Source: Flectonema sp. DT1601
Lineage: Eukaryota > Euglenozoa > Diplonemea > Diplonemida > Diplonemidae
Reading direction: 5' to 3'
DNA length: 64,000 nucleotides
Assembly: GCA_964019425.1 (NCBI GenBank)
Contig: OZ025815.1
Coordinates: 620,001-684,000, forward strand
A program made the position numbers and the translations under genes. Positions 55,818-64,000 of the stretch are shown one piece after another (positions within the stretch are counted from its first letter, which is position 1; each line of letters begins with the position of its first letter). The notes beneath the pieces are model-generated. The model searched no databases. It saw only the letters and a list, made by a program, of their open reading frames with translations, and was not told where the DNA came from.

Positions 55818-56609
55818 TTACAACCCAACAAACATAACAGCTGCAGTAGCCAACAATGTGAAAAACGGTCCTAAGCTACCACCAGCTTCAGGAGTCTCAG
55901 GCATTGGAGTGTCTGGAACGCCAGTAGCAGGGGACGGTGTGACCAGTTCAATACAGCTGACATTACTGTATGACAGTCCTGGTGAACGTTCTGGAAAGTC
56001 GAATCTTGAATCCCTCATACAATAGTTAGCATTGAATGTTCTAGTTTCGACTGGTGTCGTACACTCATCATCTGAGAGATCGTATCCAACTCTAGTAATA
56101 GTTTGGCTTTCATTAGTACATGATAAGAATTTATAACATTGACCATACTGAGTCGTACTCCCTGACCACGAAAAACATGAACACAGTCCAGTACTGTCAG
56201 TCGTCTCTACACTCAACGATCCATCAAGTTTTTTACATTGCTCAGAACTGTTAGTCACAAGTGACCATGCTACTTTGTTGCCATCAGGTGGAAATCTCCT
56301 TGAGTTGCACTGAAATCCTATCAGCCCAAGACCAACTCTGAGCGGAGCACATTGATCAGCATCCACCTGTCTAAGTCCACCTCTCTTTCGCTCACACGTA
56401 GTTCCATCAAACTCCTGAACCGTCACTCTCTGAAACCCATTCTGATCATGACAACCTTTTGTGATGTTAAAGCTTTTTCCCAGCATCTCGAAACAGGTTC
56501 CAACAGGCTGAGTCATTGACTCCGTACATTGTTCATTTCCAAATCCGATTGTCACATTCACATTTCCAACAGTTGCCATTACGAGAGATAGTACTACTGT
56601 GCCTGACAT
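55818..56609 (-). CDS. Cys-rich GPI-type surface protein family, member 3 (263 residues)
   Basis: Same architecture as members 1, 2 and 4. It combines the N-terminal version shared with members 2 and 4 (TESMTQPVGTCFEMLGKSFN) with the RSPGLSYS stalk region shared with member 1. It has TRTFNANYC where the others read TRTFNVNTC. The mosaic pattern fits gene conversion among family members. Confidence 0.82.
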   Translation of the reverse strand: MSGTVVLSLVMATVGNVNVTIGFGNEQCTESMTQPVGTCFEMLGKSFNITKGCHDQNGFQRVTVQEFDGTTCERKRGGLRQVDADQCAPLRVGLGLIGFQCNSRRFPPDGNKVAWSLVTNSSEQCKKLDGSLSVETTDSTGLCSCFSWSGSTTQYGQCYKFLSCTNESQTITRVGYDLSDDECTTPVETRTFNANYCMRDSRFDFPERSPGLSYSNVSCIELVTPSPATGVPDTPMPETPEAGGSLGPFFTLLATAAVMFVGL

Positions 56610-56632
56610 GTTATGAGGTTGTTGTGTTTTAT

Positions 56633-56883
56633 TAAAGGTTTTTAATGAACTGTAAAACTTTAAAAAGAATATATAAAATAACTCATCACCTTAAAACACA
56701 ATTAGAATACTTACCAACAGTGACCCATGATCTTTACTCAAGAAATTATTCCATCTGGTTTCACATCACTTGCTGGTCAAAGTTAGGATGGGAAGCCTCA
56801 CATAACAGCCATGTGGTGAAAAGAAACTGCATAAACATGTTGTGATTATTATTTTGTTTTTGTTCTTGCTTCCACAAAGAATA
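56633..56883 (-). repeat. Conserved upstream block, copy 3
   Basis: Near-identical to the other copies, sharing the AAAAAGAATATATA variant with copies 0 and 4. Confidence 0.8.
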
Positions 56884-58240
56884 CAGGAGCATCACAGACC
56901 TGCTATTGGCTAACTCTTACGCGTGCTGAAGGCGCACACAGTCCCCTTAACTAGGGCGACACTGTCTTAGAAAAAGGACGTAGAACGCGTTTTTGTTCTT
57001 AAAATCCATAATCAAAGGGTCAGAACAACATGATTTACGTTGCGCTGTCAACAGTGACAGACTGTGGACGATGTCATGTAAAATTCCTACAAAAAAAAAA
57101 AACACTTTTTCGGTCAGCTTGAATTTCTAAAGGCTCCCTTCATCATTATCACGGAATTTTCGAGTTCATCATTTTTTTTTGTATTCCTAGTGTATAAATG
57201 ACAACAAAGCTTTACTGAGAAGCGACATGGTAGCACACAAAAGAAATGAGGTAGGGAAGACAAATAATGTGCTGCATCTTCGTAAAGACTAAGGTGAGAA
57301 TGTTTCCTTTTTTTTTTTTTTTGGTTCTTCTTATTCTTCAGAGAATTTTTACAGCTCTTCAGATTTGATCAAAAAGAAGGGGGGAAAAAAACATTTATCA
57401 GGAATCTTTCACCAAAATAAATTTAAAAAAAGAGCGGTTGAAAAATGAAAATTAAAAAAAAAAACGATTTAATTTCTCTCTTATAGTTATATAGAGCTGT
57501 TCAGCGAAGAGATATCAAAAGAACTATATTTTCTCTCATTTGTTTTATTCTGTTCACTCCTCCCGGAGGCGGATGAGCACCTCGCGGGGTTTTTTTGTTC
57601 CAAAACGTATGCTCGAAATGAAACAGGAGGTGAAACAGGTAGTGTGCGATGGTAACACGTTGTGTGTTTTCTTTTTTTTTAATAATAATTGAAGATTTCA
57701 AAGAACGAAACAGTGCAAACCTTAGTAGGTTAGACACTGGAGTTGGGGAAAAAAAGAATGAAAAAAATTATATATCGCCAGCAGTATGAGAGTTTGAGTA
57801 TGCTTTTTCTTTTCTTTAAAGTTAACTTTTGTGGACAGCATCCTTTAACTTCTTATTTTAGTCGGTTCACTGGAAAAATTAAGGAGCAAAAATGGAAAAT
57901 AACAATCAGAATATCCGTAGTAAATACTACTTTTTCTCTGTACTTTTCTCTGTAAAGCCAGAGTCCATTGTTTAAGCAACTTACTGTTCAAAGAAGAAAA
58001 AAAAAAAAAAAAAACTTAAAGTCGCTGTCACAAAAAAGAGAGCAAAGTCACAAATAAGAGAGCGAGAAAGAGGAAAAAAAAAATGCACATCGATTGATAA
58101 GAGAGTTGTTTTCTTTTTTTTTTCTTTGGAAAAACGACAATCTCAAGTAAGATATCAAGTGAAGTAAAAGGGAGTAAATTGATAAGTAAAAAGGGAAGTG
58201 AAACTGTTTGATTAGGTTTATACGAATATTTAATCTCTGT
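56884..58240. repeat. Segmental duplication spacer, segment 3
   Basis: No gene. Same order as segment 1: ACGCGTGCTGAAGGCGCAC region (about 56919), CGGTCAGCTTGAATTTC block (about 57111), solo promoter-like block (57178-57300), downstream module with CTCCCGGAGGCG (57556) and CAGTGCAAACCTTAG (about 57710). Confidence 0.75.
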
Positions 58241-59600
58241 ATTGTGACTGAAAATGTTAATACAGGCTAACACTCTGCAAACGATGTACGTGCTCTATAT
58301 TATGATCAACGTTTCTAACTTATCTGCATACATGTATCTTTTTCCGTGTTGTCATTCAGTGCAGTACGGAATCGAGTTTTTCAATTACGAATTAATCGTG
58401 AGCCCTGAGAAATCATAACCAGAATGAGATAAGTAAAGAAAGGTATTCATGGTTTCCTAACTTCAAGGGTAATATTCGTTATTTGCTCTAATTCGTAAAA
58501 GGCATTCTTTGCTGAAGTTGCTATCGGCTCGCCAAGATAGGGTTAGCAATGCTAATTTGCGTTGGTTCAATATAAACTTATGTCTTTTTTTTTTTTTTTT
58601 TTTTTTTAATAATTTGAAGATTTCAAAGAACGAAACAGTGCAAACCTTAGTAGGTTAGACACTGTAAGTGGGGAAAAAAAAAGAATAAAAAAAAACATGT
58701 ATCTCCAGCAGTATGAGAGTTTGCGTATGTTTTTTTTTTTTTTTTGTTAACTTTTGTGGACGTTGTAGGACTAGCAATGCTAAGTTGCTGTTGCTCAATT
58801 TAAACTTTAATCTTCGACGTCTGCTCGTTTCACTATTACAGTTGAGTTATCAGTTGAGTCGTTCATCCAGTTCGCGTTTAATTTTATCTTCGCTATCAAT
58901 GGTCCTATACTCGCAGGTATCATTGTAACAACCGTATCAGAATGAAGTTTATTGGTAGTCACGGATGATCACGGATTCAAATGAGTTGTTTTCGCTTTAT
59001 GCAAGATAAATGCTGCGGCTGATACAGGTCAGTTAGTTAGCACAATGCAAAAATGGTAACAACTTTAGGGTATTAAAAACAAAATTAATATCAAGTACTT
59101 GACTGAAAAATATTTTGTAGTTGTTAATCGAAAGAAAAATTACGTTTAAAAAAAAAGGAAAACATTATTTATTTATTTACGAAGCCTAGGAAGCCAAAAG
59201 CCAGGAAAAGCTCACAGAGTAACAGTTATATCGCTACCAGCAACCGTGAGACTCTCACAGACGATAAGAGACGTAGAATAACCTGGAACAAATGACTACC
59301 TAAACCCACCGTCCGTGAGCAGACAGTGTTAGGGACGGCTGATAACGCCAATTTTCGTCAAAGAGAGGGAGAACATAAAAAGGGAAAAAAAAAAAGGAGA
59401 AAAAAAAAAGAGAGAGAGAAATAAACAGCAGCAGAATCTATAACTATGAGAAGAAACAACAGTAATAAACACTTACTGGTTACCTTGTGTCATAAACAAT
59501 ATTACGATAATTTAATATTAGTTCCAGATACAGTGACCAAAGGTAATGTTAGTGTAGGCATATACTCTGCAATTGACGTAAATACTTTACATTATAATAA
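58241..59600. other. Spacer with partial module copies, left flank of the transposon
   Basis: No supportable gene. A partial downstream module recurs at about 58608-58760 (CAGTGCAAACCTTAGTAGG). The final 50 bp (about 59549-59600, GTGTAGGCATATACTCTGC onwards) match the sister site near 50970-51018, which shows this is the interrupted target of the element that follows. Confidence 0.6.
59592..59600. repeat. Target site duplication, left copy
   Basis: TTATAATAA, repeated at 61104-61112. Present once at 51010-51018 in the unoccupied sister site. Confidence 0.85.
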
Positions 59601-59676
59601 GGGAAAACCTACAGATCCACCCCCAGGTTTGGAGAAACGTATACTACGGTCACGGCCTTGTGTAGCTTTTTTGACC
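59601..59676. repeat. Left terminal inverted repeat
   Basis: Inverted copy of 61028-61103 with three mismatches. The outer end is preceded directly by the target duplication. Confidence 0.9.
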
Positions 59677-59724
59677 TTTTTTCCAAATCGACAGCCCTCT
59701 ATTCTGGGCGAAGTTTTTTTCAAA

Positions 59725-59798
59725 TCCGTGATAGCGCAGTGGTGTTGGTGCCGGACTGAAGCCCTGGAGGTAAGGGGTTCGAGTCCCTCGGGGGGATT
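59725..59798 (+). pseudogene. tRNA-like sequence (degenerate, Phe-like anticodon loop)
   Basis: The A box (TAGCGCAGTGGTGTTGG) and B box (GGTTCGAGTCC at 59776-59786) fit pol III promoters. The anticodon region CCGGACTGAAGC would present GAA (Phe), but the anticodon and acceptor stems pair poorly. It is probably a tRNA relic captured in the transposon rather than a working tRNA. Confidence 0.5.
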
Positions 59799-59967
59799 TC
59801 TTTTTTTTCCGGAATTTTTTTTCTGGGCATCTGTTCGTCTCGCTGTTACTCAATTTTTTTTAAGGCTTTGTTAACTTTTAAATACTACCAACGTGGTGCA
59901 GCGTAGCAACGCAATGATGCCCTCAAGGTTTGTTATTTGCCAAATCATCGTTAGGGTTAAGCGTAAT

Positions 59968-60370
59968 TAAGGTAAAGAGTATGCTGACAGGTGAGTGATG
60001 ACTGCAACCGACAACATGCAAGTTAGTGATTCGAACGGCCCAATTTTTTCGTTCAGCTTTTGGGGCCTGCAAACCCAGCCAAGCGTTCATTGCTTTTGAT
60101 CCTTCAATGTCGGCTCTTCCTAACCTAGACAAGCAGAATTGTCCAAGGGTTGGATAGTTCACCCACTAACAGGACCGTCGTGAGACAAGTTTTACCTACT
60201 GATGGGGAGAGACCCCCTTGGGGCAGTGTAAGTCGACCGCAATACGGGGTAGTACGAGAGGAACTCCCGTTTCTAGTCCCTGGTATCTACGGTTCTCCGA
60301 TCGGAGCCGTGATGCTACACAACACATCCGCAGTGACTGTGCTTGACTATGTTAGCCTTTGAAGTAAGCC
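59968..60370 (+). pseudogene. Broken fragment of nuclear large-subunit rRNA (3' domains)
   Basis: The best-matched part is 60075-60266. It contains CAGCCAAGCGTTCAT, TTTGATCCTTCAATGTCGGC, GTTCACCCACTAA, GACCGTCGTGAGAC-like sequence and the sarcin-ricin-loop core AGTACGAGAGGAAC (60251-60264). Compared with the eukaryotic rRNA I remember, about 8 nt are missing after GCGTTCAT and about 18 nt between CACTAACAGG and ACCGTCG. The latter removes part of the peptidyl-transferase centre. A functional rRNA could not lack that, so this is a pseudogene fragment inside the transposon. Similarity upstream of 60060 and downstream of 60270 is weak. Confidence 0.75.
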
Positions 60371-60893
60371 AGACTGGATCACTTAGTCACCACTGGTGGT
60401 TACTTTTTGATCGTGTTAGGGCTTGCGTCCAAAAGATTACAACAATAAGAATGTTTTTTTATGAACATTACAATTAAGTAACTACATCAATAGTTGACTA
60501 ACTTACTTCTACACCATGATGAGAGAATAGAGGTTAACAGGACGATGGATACTCTTATGTTAAAGTTAAGTTTAACTTAACTTAAGGAAGAATTGCGCGA
60601 TGACAGAAGGCTTCCAAGCGAGGTCCTAAGTCGAGTGGAAGTTTACACTATTGACCTTGAAGAACGACCCGCGTGTGAATTTGATGCAGGGTCTTTGTAA
60701 GGTACCAATGAGGTTCTGGTGTAAGACTTTCAAACGATGTTGTTAGTCAGCAACCTGCACTAAGCAATGTCTCAGAGCGACGAGTGTCCGAACGTGACAG
60801 AACGAATCAGCAGTACGGATACGACGCACGACGTCAGCGGCGGCGTTCCTGACCGAACGGCCAGTGCAGACAGTGTACCTGTTGGTCACTGGG
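60371..60893. other. Transposon interior of unknown origin
   Basis: No gene recognised. It is less AT-rich than its surroundings and has few homopolymers; TTAAGTTTAACTTAACTTAA (about 60565-60585) is palindromic. It may derive from DNA downstream of the rRNA gene, but I cannot show this. Confidence 0.4.
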
Positions 60894-60921
60894 GGAAAAA
60901 AAAAAAAAAAAAAAAAAAAAA

Positions 60922-60990
60922 GACCCGACAGGGGTTCGAACCGCAGCCTAGCGAATGCAAGTCTGGAATCATACCACTCGACAATTTGCG
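60922..60990 (-). pseudogene. Second tRNA-like sequence, facing inward
   Basis: On the minus strand it has A-box-like TGTCGAGTGG and B-box GGTTCGAACCCC, followed directly by a T run (60894-60920 on the plus strand reads A), which would be a pol III terminator. Stems are poor and the anticodon is uncertain, so it is a relic at best. Confidence 0.45.
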
Positions 60991-61027
60991 TCGTCTTCGA
61001 TTTTGCGGATTTAAACACATATCCAGG

Positions 61028-61103
61028 GGTCAAAAAAGTTACACAAGGCCGTGACCGTAGTGTACGTTTCCCCAAACCTGGGGGTGGATCTGTAGGTTTT
61101 CCC
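61028..61103. repeat. Right terminal inverted repeat
   Basis: Inverted copy of 59601-59676. The outer end is followed directly by TTATAATAA. Confidence 0.9.
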
Positions 61104-61791
61104 TTATAATAAATTGAAGGGATTTGGATAAATAAATGGAGTTGAATGTTTGAATTTGTAAAATACAACTACATCAACATAACGATAGTTTAACATCTGT
61201 TAAGGATACAGTGAACTATGGTGATGCTTAATTTAGCCTTTTATTGCAAATTTGAGGTTTAAAACGTTTGAAAATATTTCTGAAGAAATCAGGAGGGGGG
61301 TTTCGGGAGCCTCATATACTGAAGTCTGCCTTTCAATTTAAATAATTTAAAAAAAAAAGAAATAAGGTCATCACATTACATGTTATTTTAAAATTACCGT
61401 AAAGTCACAGCGACTTGATATAAGAAAAAGTTTATGTGAACGACATTTCATTAATATTATTATTTATTATATTATTTAGAAAAAAGTATGCTATTTTTCT
61501 TTTTATAATATACTTGGGATTGGAAAAACAAAGAATAAAACTCAAATTAATCAAAATAAAGAAATATAGTTAGTTAGCGAGCCCGACATACCCGACATAC
61601 AATCGAGTACCGGTTGGATAGATACGACAGGGAAAAAACAAAACAAAAAAGTCATTCTGATCGGCCTTATATTTCTTTGAGAAACCGACACTCACGACCC
61701 AATGAGAAAATATCGGCTTAGATCCTAGACTACGTTGGTATAAAGAAATTAAAAACAAAAATAAGTGAAAAAACAAGATGTGAAAATACAC
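61104..61791. repeat. Tail block and 3' flank before family member 4
   Basis: No gene. The right half of the interrupted target (61113-61150) and the tail block (61152-61478) match 51019-51385. At 61561-61690 it matches the sequence downstream of member 2, including ATCGAGTACCGGTTGGA and CATTCTGATCGGCCTTATATT. Confidence 0.75.
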
Positions 61792-62571
61792 CTACAACCC
61801 AACAAACATAACAGCTGCAGTAGCCAACAATGTGAAAAACGGTCCTAAGCTACCACCAGCTTCAGGCATTGGAGTGTCTGGAGCGCCAGTAGCAGGGGAC
61901 GGTGTGAACAGTTCAACACAGCTGGAATTACTGTATGACTGTCCTGGTGTAAGTTCTGGAAAGTCGAATCTTGGATCCCTCATGCAAGTGTTGACATTGA
62001 ATGTTCTAGTTTCGACTGGTGTCGTACACTCATCATCTGAGAGATCGTATCCAACTCTAGTAATAGTTTGGCTTTCATTAGTACATGATAAGAATTTATA
62101 ACATTGACCATATTGAGTTGCATTCCCCCACGAAAAACATGAACACAGTCCAGCACTGTCGGTCGTCTTCACAGACAACGATCCTTCAACACTTTTACAT
62201 TGCTCAGAACTGTTAGTCACAAGTGACCATTCCACTTTGTTGCCATAAATTGGAAATCTCCTTGAGTTGCACTGAAATCCTACCAGCTCAAAACCAACTC
62301 TGAGCGGAGCACATTGATCAGCATCCACCTGTCTAAGTCCACCTCTCTTTCGCTCACACGTAGTTCCATCAAACTCCTGAACCGTCACTCTCTGAAACCC
62401 ATTCTGATCATGACAACCTTTTGTGATGTTAAAGCTTTTTCCCAGCATCTCGAAACAGGTTCCAACAGGCTGAGTCATTGACTCCGTACATTGTTCATTT
62501 CCAAATCCGATTGTCACATTCACATTTCCAACAGTTGCCATTACGAGAGATAGTACTACTGTGCCTGACAT
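61792..62571 (-). CDS. Cys-rich GPI-type surface protein family, member 4 (259 residues)
   Basis: Same signal peptide, Cys positions and GPI-like tail as its three sisters. Four residues (ETPE) of the stalk are lost (TPMPEAGGSLG), the sort of length change expected in a tether. The N-terminal half is nearly that of member 3, while FDFPELTPGQSYSNSSC is closer to member 2. The conserved block lies directly upstream. Confidence 0.82.
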   Translation of the reverse strand: MSGTVVLSLVMATVGNVNVTIGFGNEQCTESMTQPVGTCFEMLGKSFNITKGCHDQNGFQRVTVQEFDGTTCERKRGGLRQVDADQCAPLRVGFELVGFQCNSRRFPIYGNKVEWSLVTNSSEQCKSVEGSLSVKTTDSAGLCSCFSWGNATQYGQCYKFLSCTNESQTITRVGYDLSDDECTTPVETRTFNVNTCMRDPRFDFPELTPGQSYSNSSCVELFTPSPATGAPDTPMPEAGGSLGPFFTLLATAAVMFVGL

Positions 62572-62594
62572 GTTATGAGGTTGTTGTGTTTTAT

Positions 62595-62845
62595 TAAAGG
62601 TTTTTAATGAACTGTAAAACTTTAAAAAGAATATATAAAATAACTCATCACCTTAAAACACAATTAGAATACTTACCAACAGTGACCCATGATCTTTACT
62701 CAAGAAATTATTCCATCTGGTTTCACATCACTTGCTGGTCAAAGTTAGGATGGGAAGCCTCACATAACAGCCATGTGGTGAAAAGAAACTGCATAAACAT
62801 GTTGTGATTATTATTTTGTTTTTGTTCTTGCTTCCACAAAGAACA
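62595..62845 (-). repeat. Conserved upstream block, copy 4
   Basis: Near-identical to copy 3, followed by the same ACGCGTGCTGAAGGCGCAC region. Confidence 0.8.
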
Positions 62846-63975
62846 CAGGAGCATCACAGACCTGCGATTGGCTAACTCTTACGCGTGCTGAAGGCGCACA
62901 CAGTCCCCTTAACTAGGGCGACACTGTCTTAGAAAAAGGACGTAGAACGCGTTTTTGTTCTTAAAATCCATAATCAAAGGGTCAGAACAACATGATTTAC
63001 GTTGCGCTGTCAACAGTGACAGACTGTGGACGATGTCATGTAAAATTCCTACAAAAAAAAAAAACACTTTTTCGGTCAGCTTGAATTTCTAAAGGCTCCC
63101 TTCATCATTATCACGGAATTTTCGAGTCCATCATTTTTTTTTGTATTCCTAGTGTATAAACAAACAAAGCTTTACTGAGAAGCGACATGGTAGCACACAA
63201 ACGACGAGAAGGTTTCCTTTCCATTTTTTTTTTTTTTTTTTTTGACTCTTCTTGTTCTTCAGAGAATTTTTACAGCTCTTCAGATTTGATCAAAAAAAAA
63301 TGGAAAAAAGAAATCCATTTATCAGGAATCTTTCACTAAAAATAATTTTTCAATTCAAAAAAAAAAAAAAAACAGCTGAAAAATAAAAATACAAAAACGA
63401 TTTAGTTTCTCTCTCATAGAGCTGTTTCAGTTGAAGAGATATCAAAAGAATTATATTTTCAACTTTTCAGGTTTTTGTGTATATTGTGTTTTCCCTCAAC
63501 ATTTCTTTCTGTTCACTCCCCCTCTAAAGTGCGTTGGACTTCACCACCAGTTAGTTAATAAATTGGATTTATCAATTGGCCTATTTCAAAATAACTGATT
63601 TCTTAATGTCCATCGGAGCTCGCCAGGACGGGCTAGCATATATTTGCTTTTGATCAGCGTTCTATCTCTTCTACATCTGTTTGTTTTATTATGAGTGCGA
63701 GTTCTCCTTCATCGGAGCTGTAGTTGTCCTTCTTGCGCTTTTCCTTAGTGTTGGTGAGGAGTAGAATTCCTTCATTCGAGGGTGCCATGGTACAGTCGTT
63801 ATCATTATTATCCTGCAGAGTTTTTCTTAAAATCATGCGAAAACAAAATTCTGGGTGTTTAAAATGTCTGTCAAAATGGTCGAATGATAATCGCCGGTCT
63901 GTCGCTCCTTTGAGAATGTCTCCAACAATAATGGTTTACGTATGCTGTCAACATTCTTTTTCGTTCTTACAATAA
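62846..63975. repeat. Segmental duplication spacer, segment 4
   Basis: No supportable gene. The order is as in segments 1 and 3 up to about 63535: solo promoter-like block at 63138-63200, downstream module from 63235. After that comes about 390 bp not seen elsewhere in the window (63540-63930). The last ~65 bp (63935-64000, GTTTACGTATGCTGTCAAC onwards) repeat 51497-51562. Confidence 0.7.
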
Positions 63976-64000
63976 AGAAATATAGTAAGTTAGCGAGCCC

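Larger units (their letters stand above)
59601..61103. mobile_element. Pack-MULE-like transposon with 76-bp TIRs and 9-bp target duplication
   Basis: Terminal inverted repeats are 59601-59676 and 61028-61103, matching at 73 of 76 positions and starting GGGAAAACCTACAGATCC. TTATAATAA flanks both sides (59592-59600 and 61104-61112). The sister segment holds the same flanks joined with a single TTATAATAA at 51010-51018, so the insertion is exact. Long TIRs with a 9-bp duplication are typical of Mutator-like elements. No transposase is present, so it is non-autonomous. The interior carries a broken LSU rRNA segment and two inward-facing tRNA-like sequences, so it resembles gene-capturing Pack-MULEs. 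A fold-back element is the alternative. Confidence 0.82.

Noticed and set aside
59446-59874. A 142-codon plus-strand frame crossing the left end of the transposon
   Set aside because: It reads through the terminal inverted repeat and the tRNA-like sequence, so it is not a host gene.
60075-60370. A functional rRNA gene
   Set aside because: Conserved core segments are missing and it sits between transposon inverted repeats.

Overview
The window is nuclear DNA of a unicellular eukaryote. The genes have signal peptides, short GT-AG introns and TATA-like boxes just upstream of start codons. Intergenic DNA is AT-rich and packed with A/T homopolymer runs of about 10-39 nt. A fragment near the right end has eukaryotic-type large-subunit rRNA sequence. 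The species cannot be read off the DNA. The adenine phosphoribosyltransferase resembles the long kinetoplastid/discobid type (for example a Cys-Gly-Asp-x-Lys motif near its C-terminus), a weak hint towards Discoba. Every gene I can support is on the minus strand.

Layout, left to right. 1-10307: one uninterrupted reading frame of at least 3,435 codons with a signal peptide, running off the left edge. It is built from about 2.45-kb divergent repeats, each holding one cysteine module. 11455-12368: a three-exon adenine phosphoribosyltransferase gene. 12865-36517: four tandem copies of a 5.8-6.0 kb unit, each carrying the same secreted protein gene of about 1,095 residues. That protein has a collagen-like GPPGRDG stretch and HxH motifs, and its last exon lies beyond a 92-100-nt intron containing a TTG microsatellite. 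37869-38918: a coiled-coil protein of unknown role. 39657-42737: a sedolisin (S53) protease whose catalytic domain is split by four near-identical 107-residue cysteine repeats. 43556-64000: a mosaic of segmental duplications. It holds a large secreted TIM-barrel-like glycosidase candidate and four members of a cysteine-rich family of about 260 residues with a GPI-like tail; a fifth member probably starts just past the right edge.

Mobile DNA. At 59601-61103 lies a 1,503-bp element with 76-bp terminal inverted repeats (73/76 matching) and a 9-bp target duplication (TTATAATAA). The uninterrupted target survives in a sister duplication at about 51010. It carries a broken LSU rRNA fragment and two tRNA-like sequences, the architecture of a Pack-MULE-like gene-capturing transposon. 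A second, smaller inverted-repeat element sits at about 54634-55047.

Apart from the purine-salvage enzyme and the coiled-coil protein, all genes encode secreted or surface proteins rich in Cys or His, and most are in arrays. The best reading is a cell-surface/extracellular locus evolving by tandem duplication, gene conversion and homopolymer-mediated deletion. Functions of the giant protein, the 1,095-residue family and the 260-residue family are not known to me.
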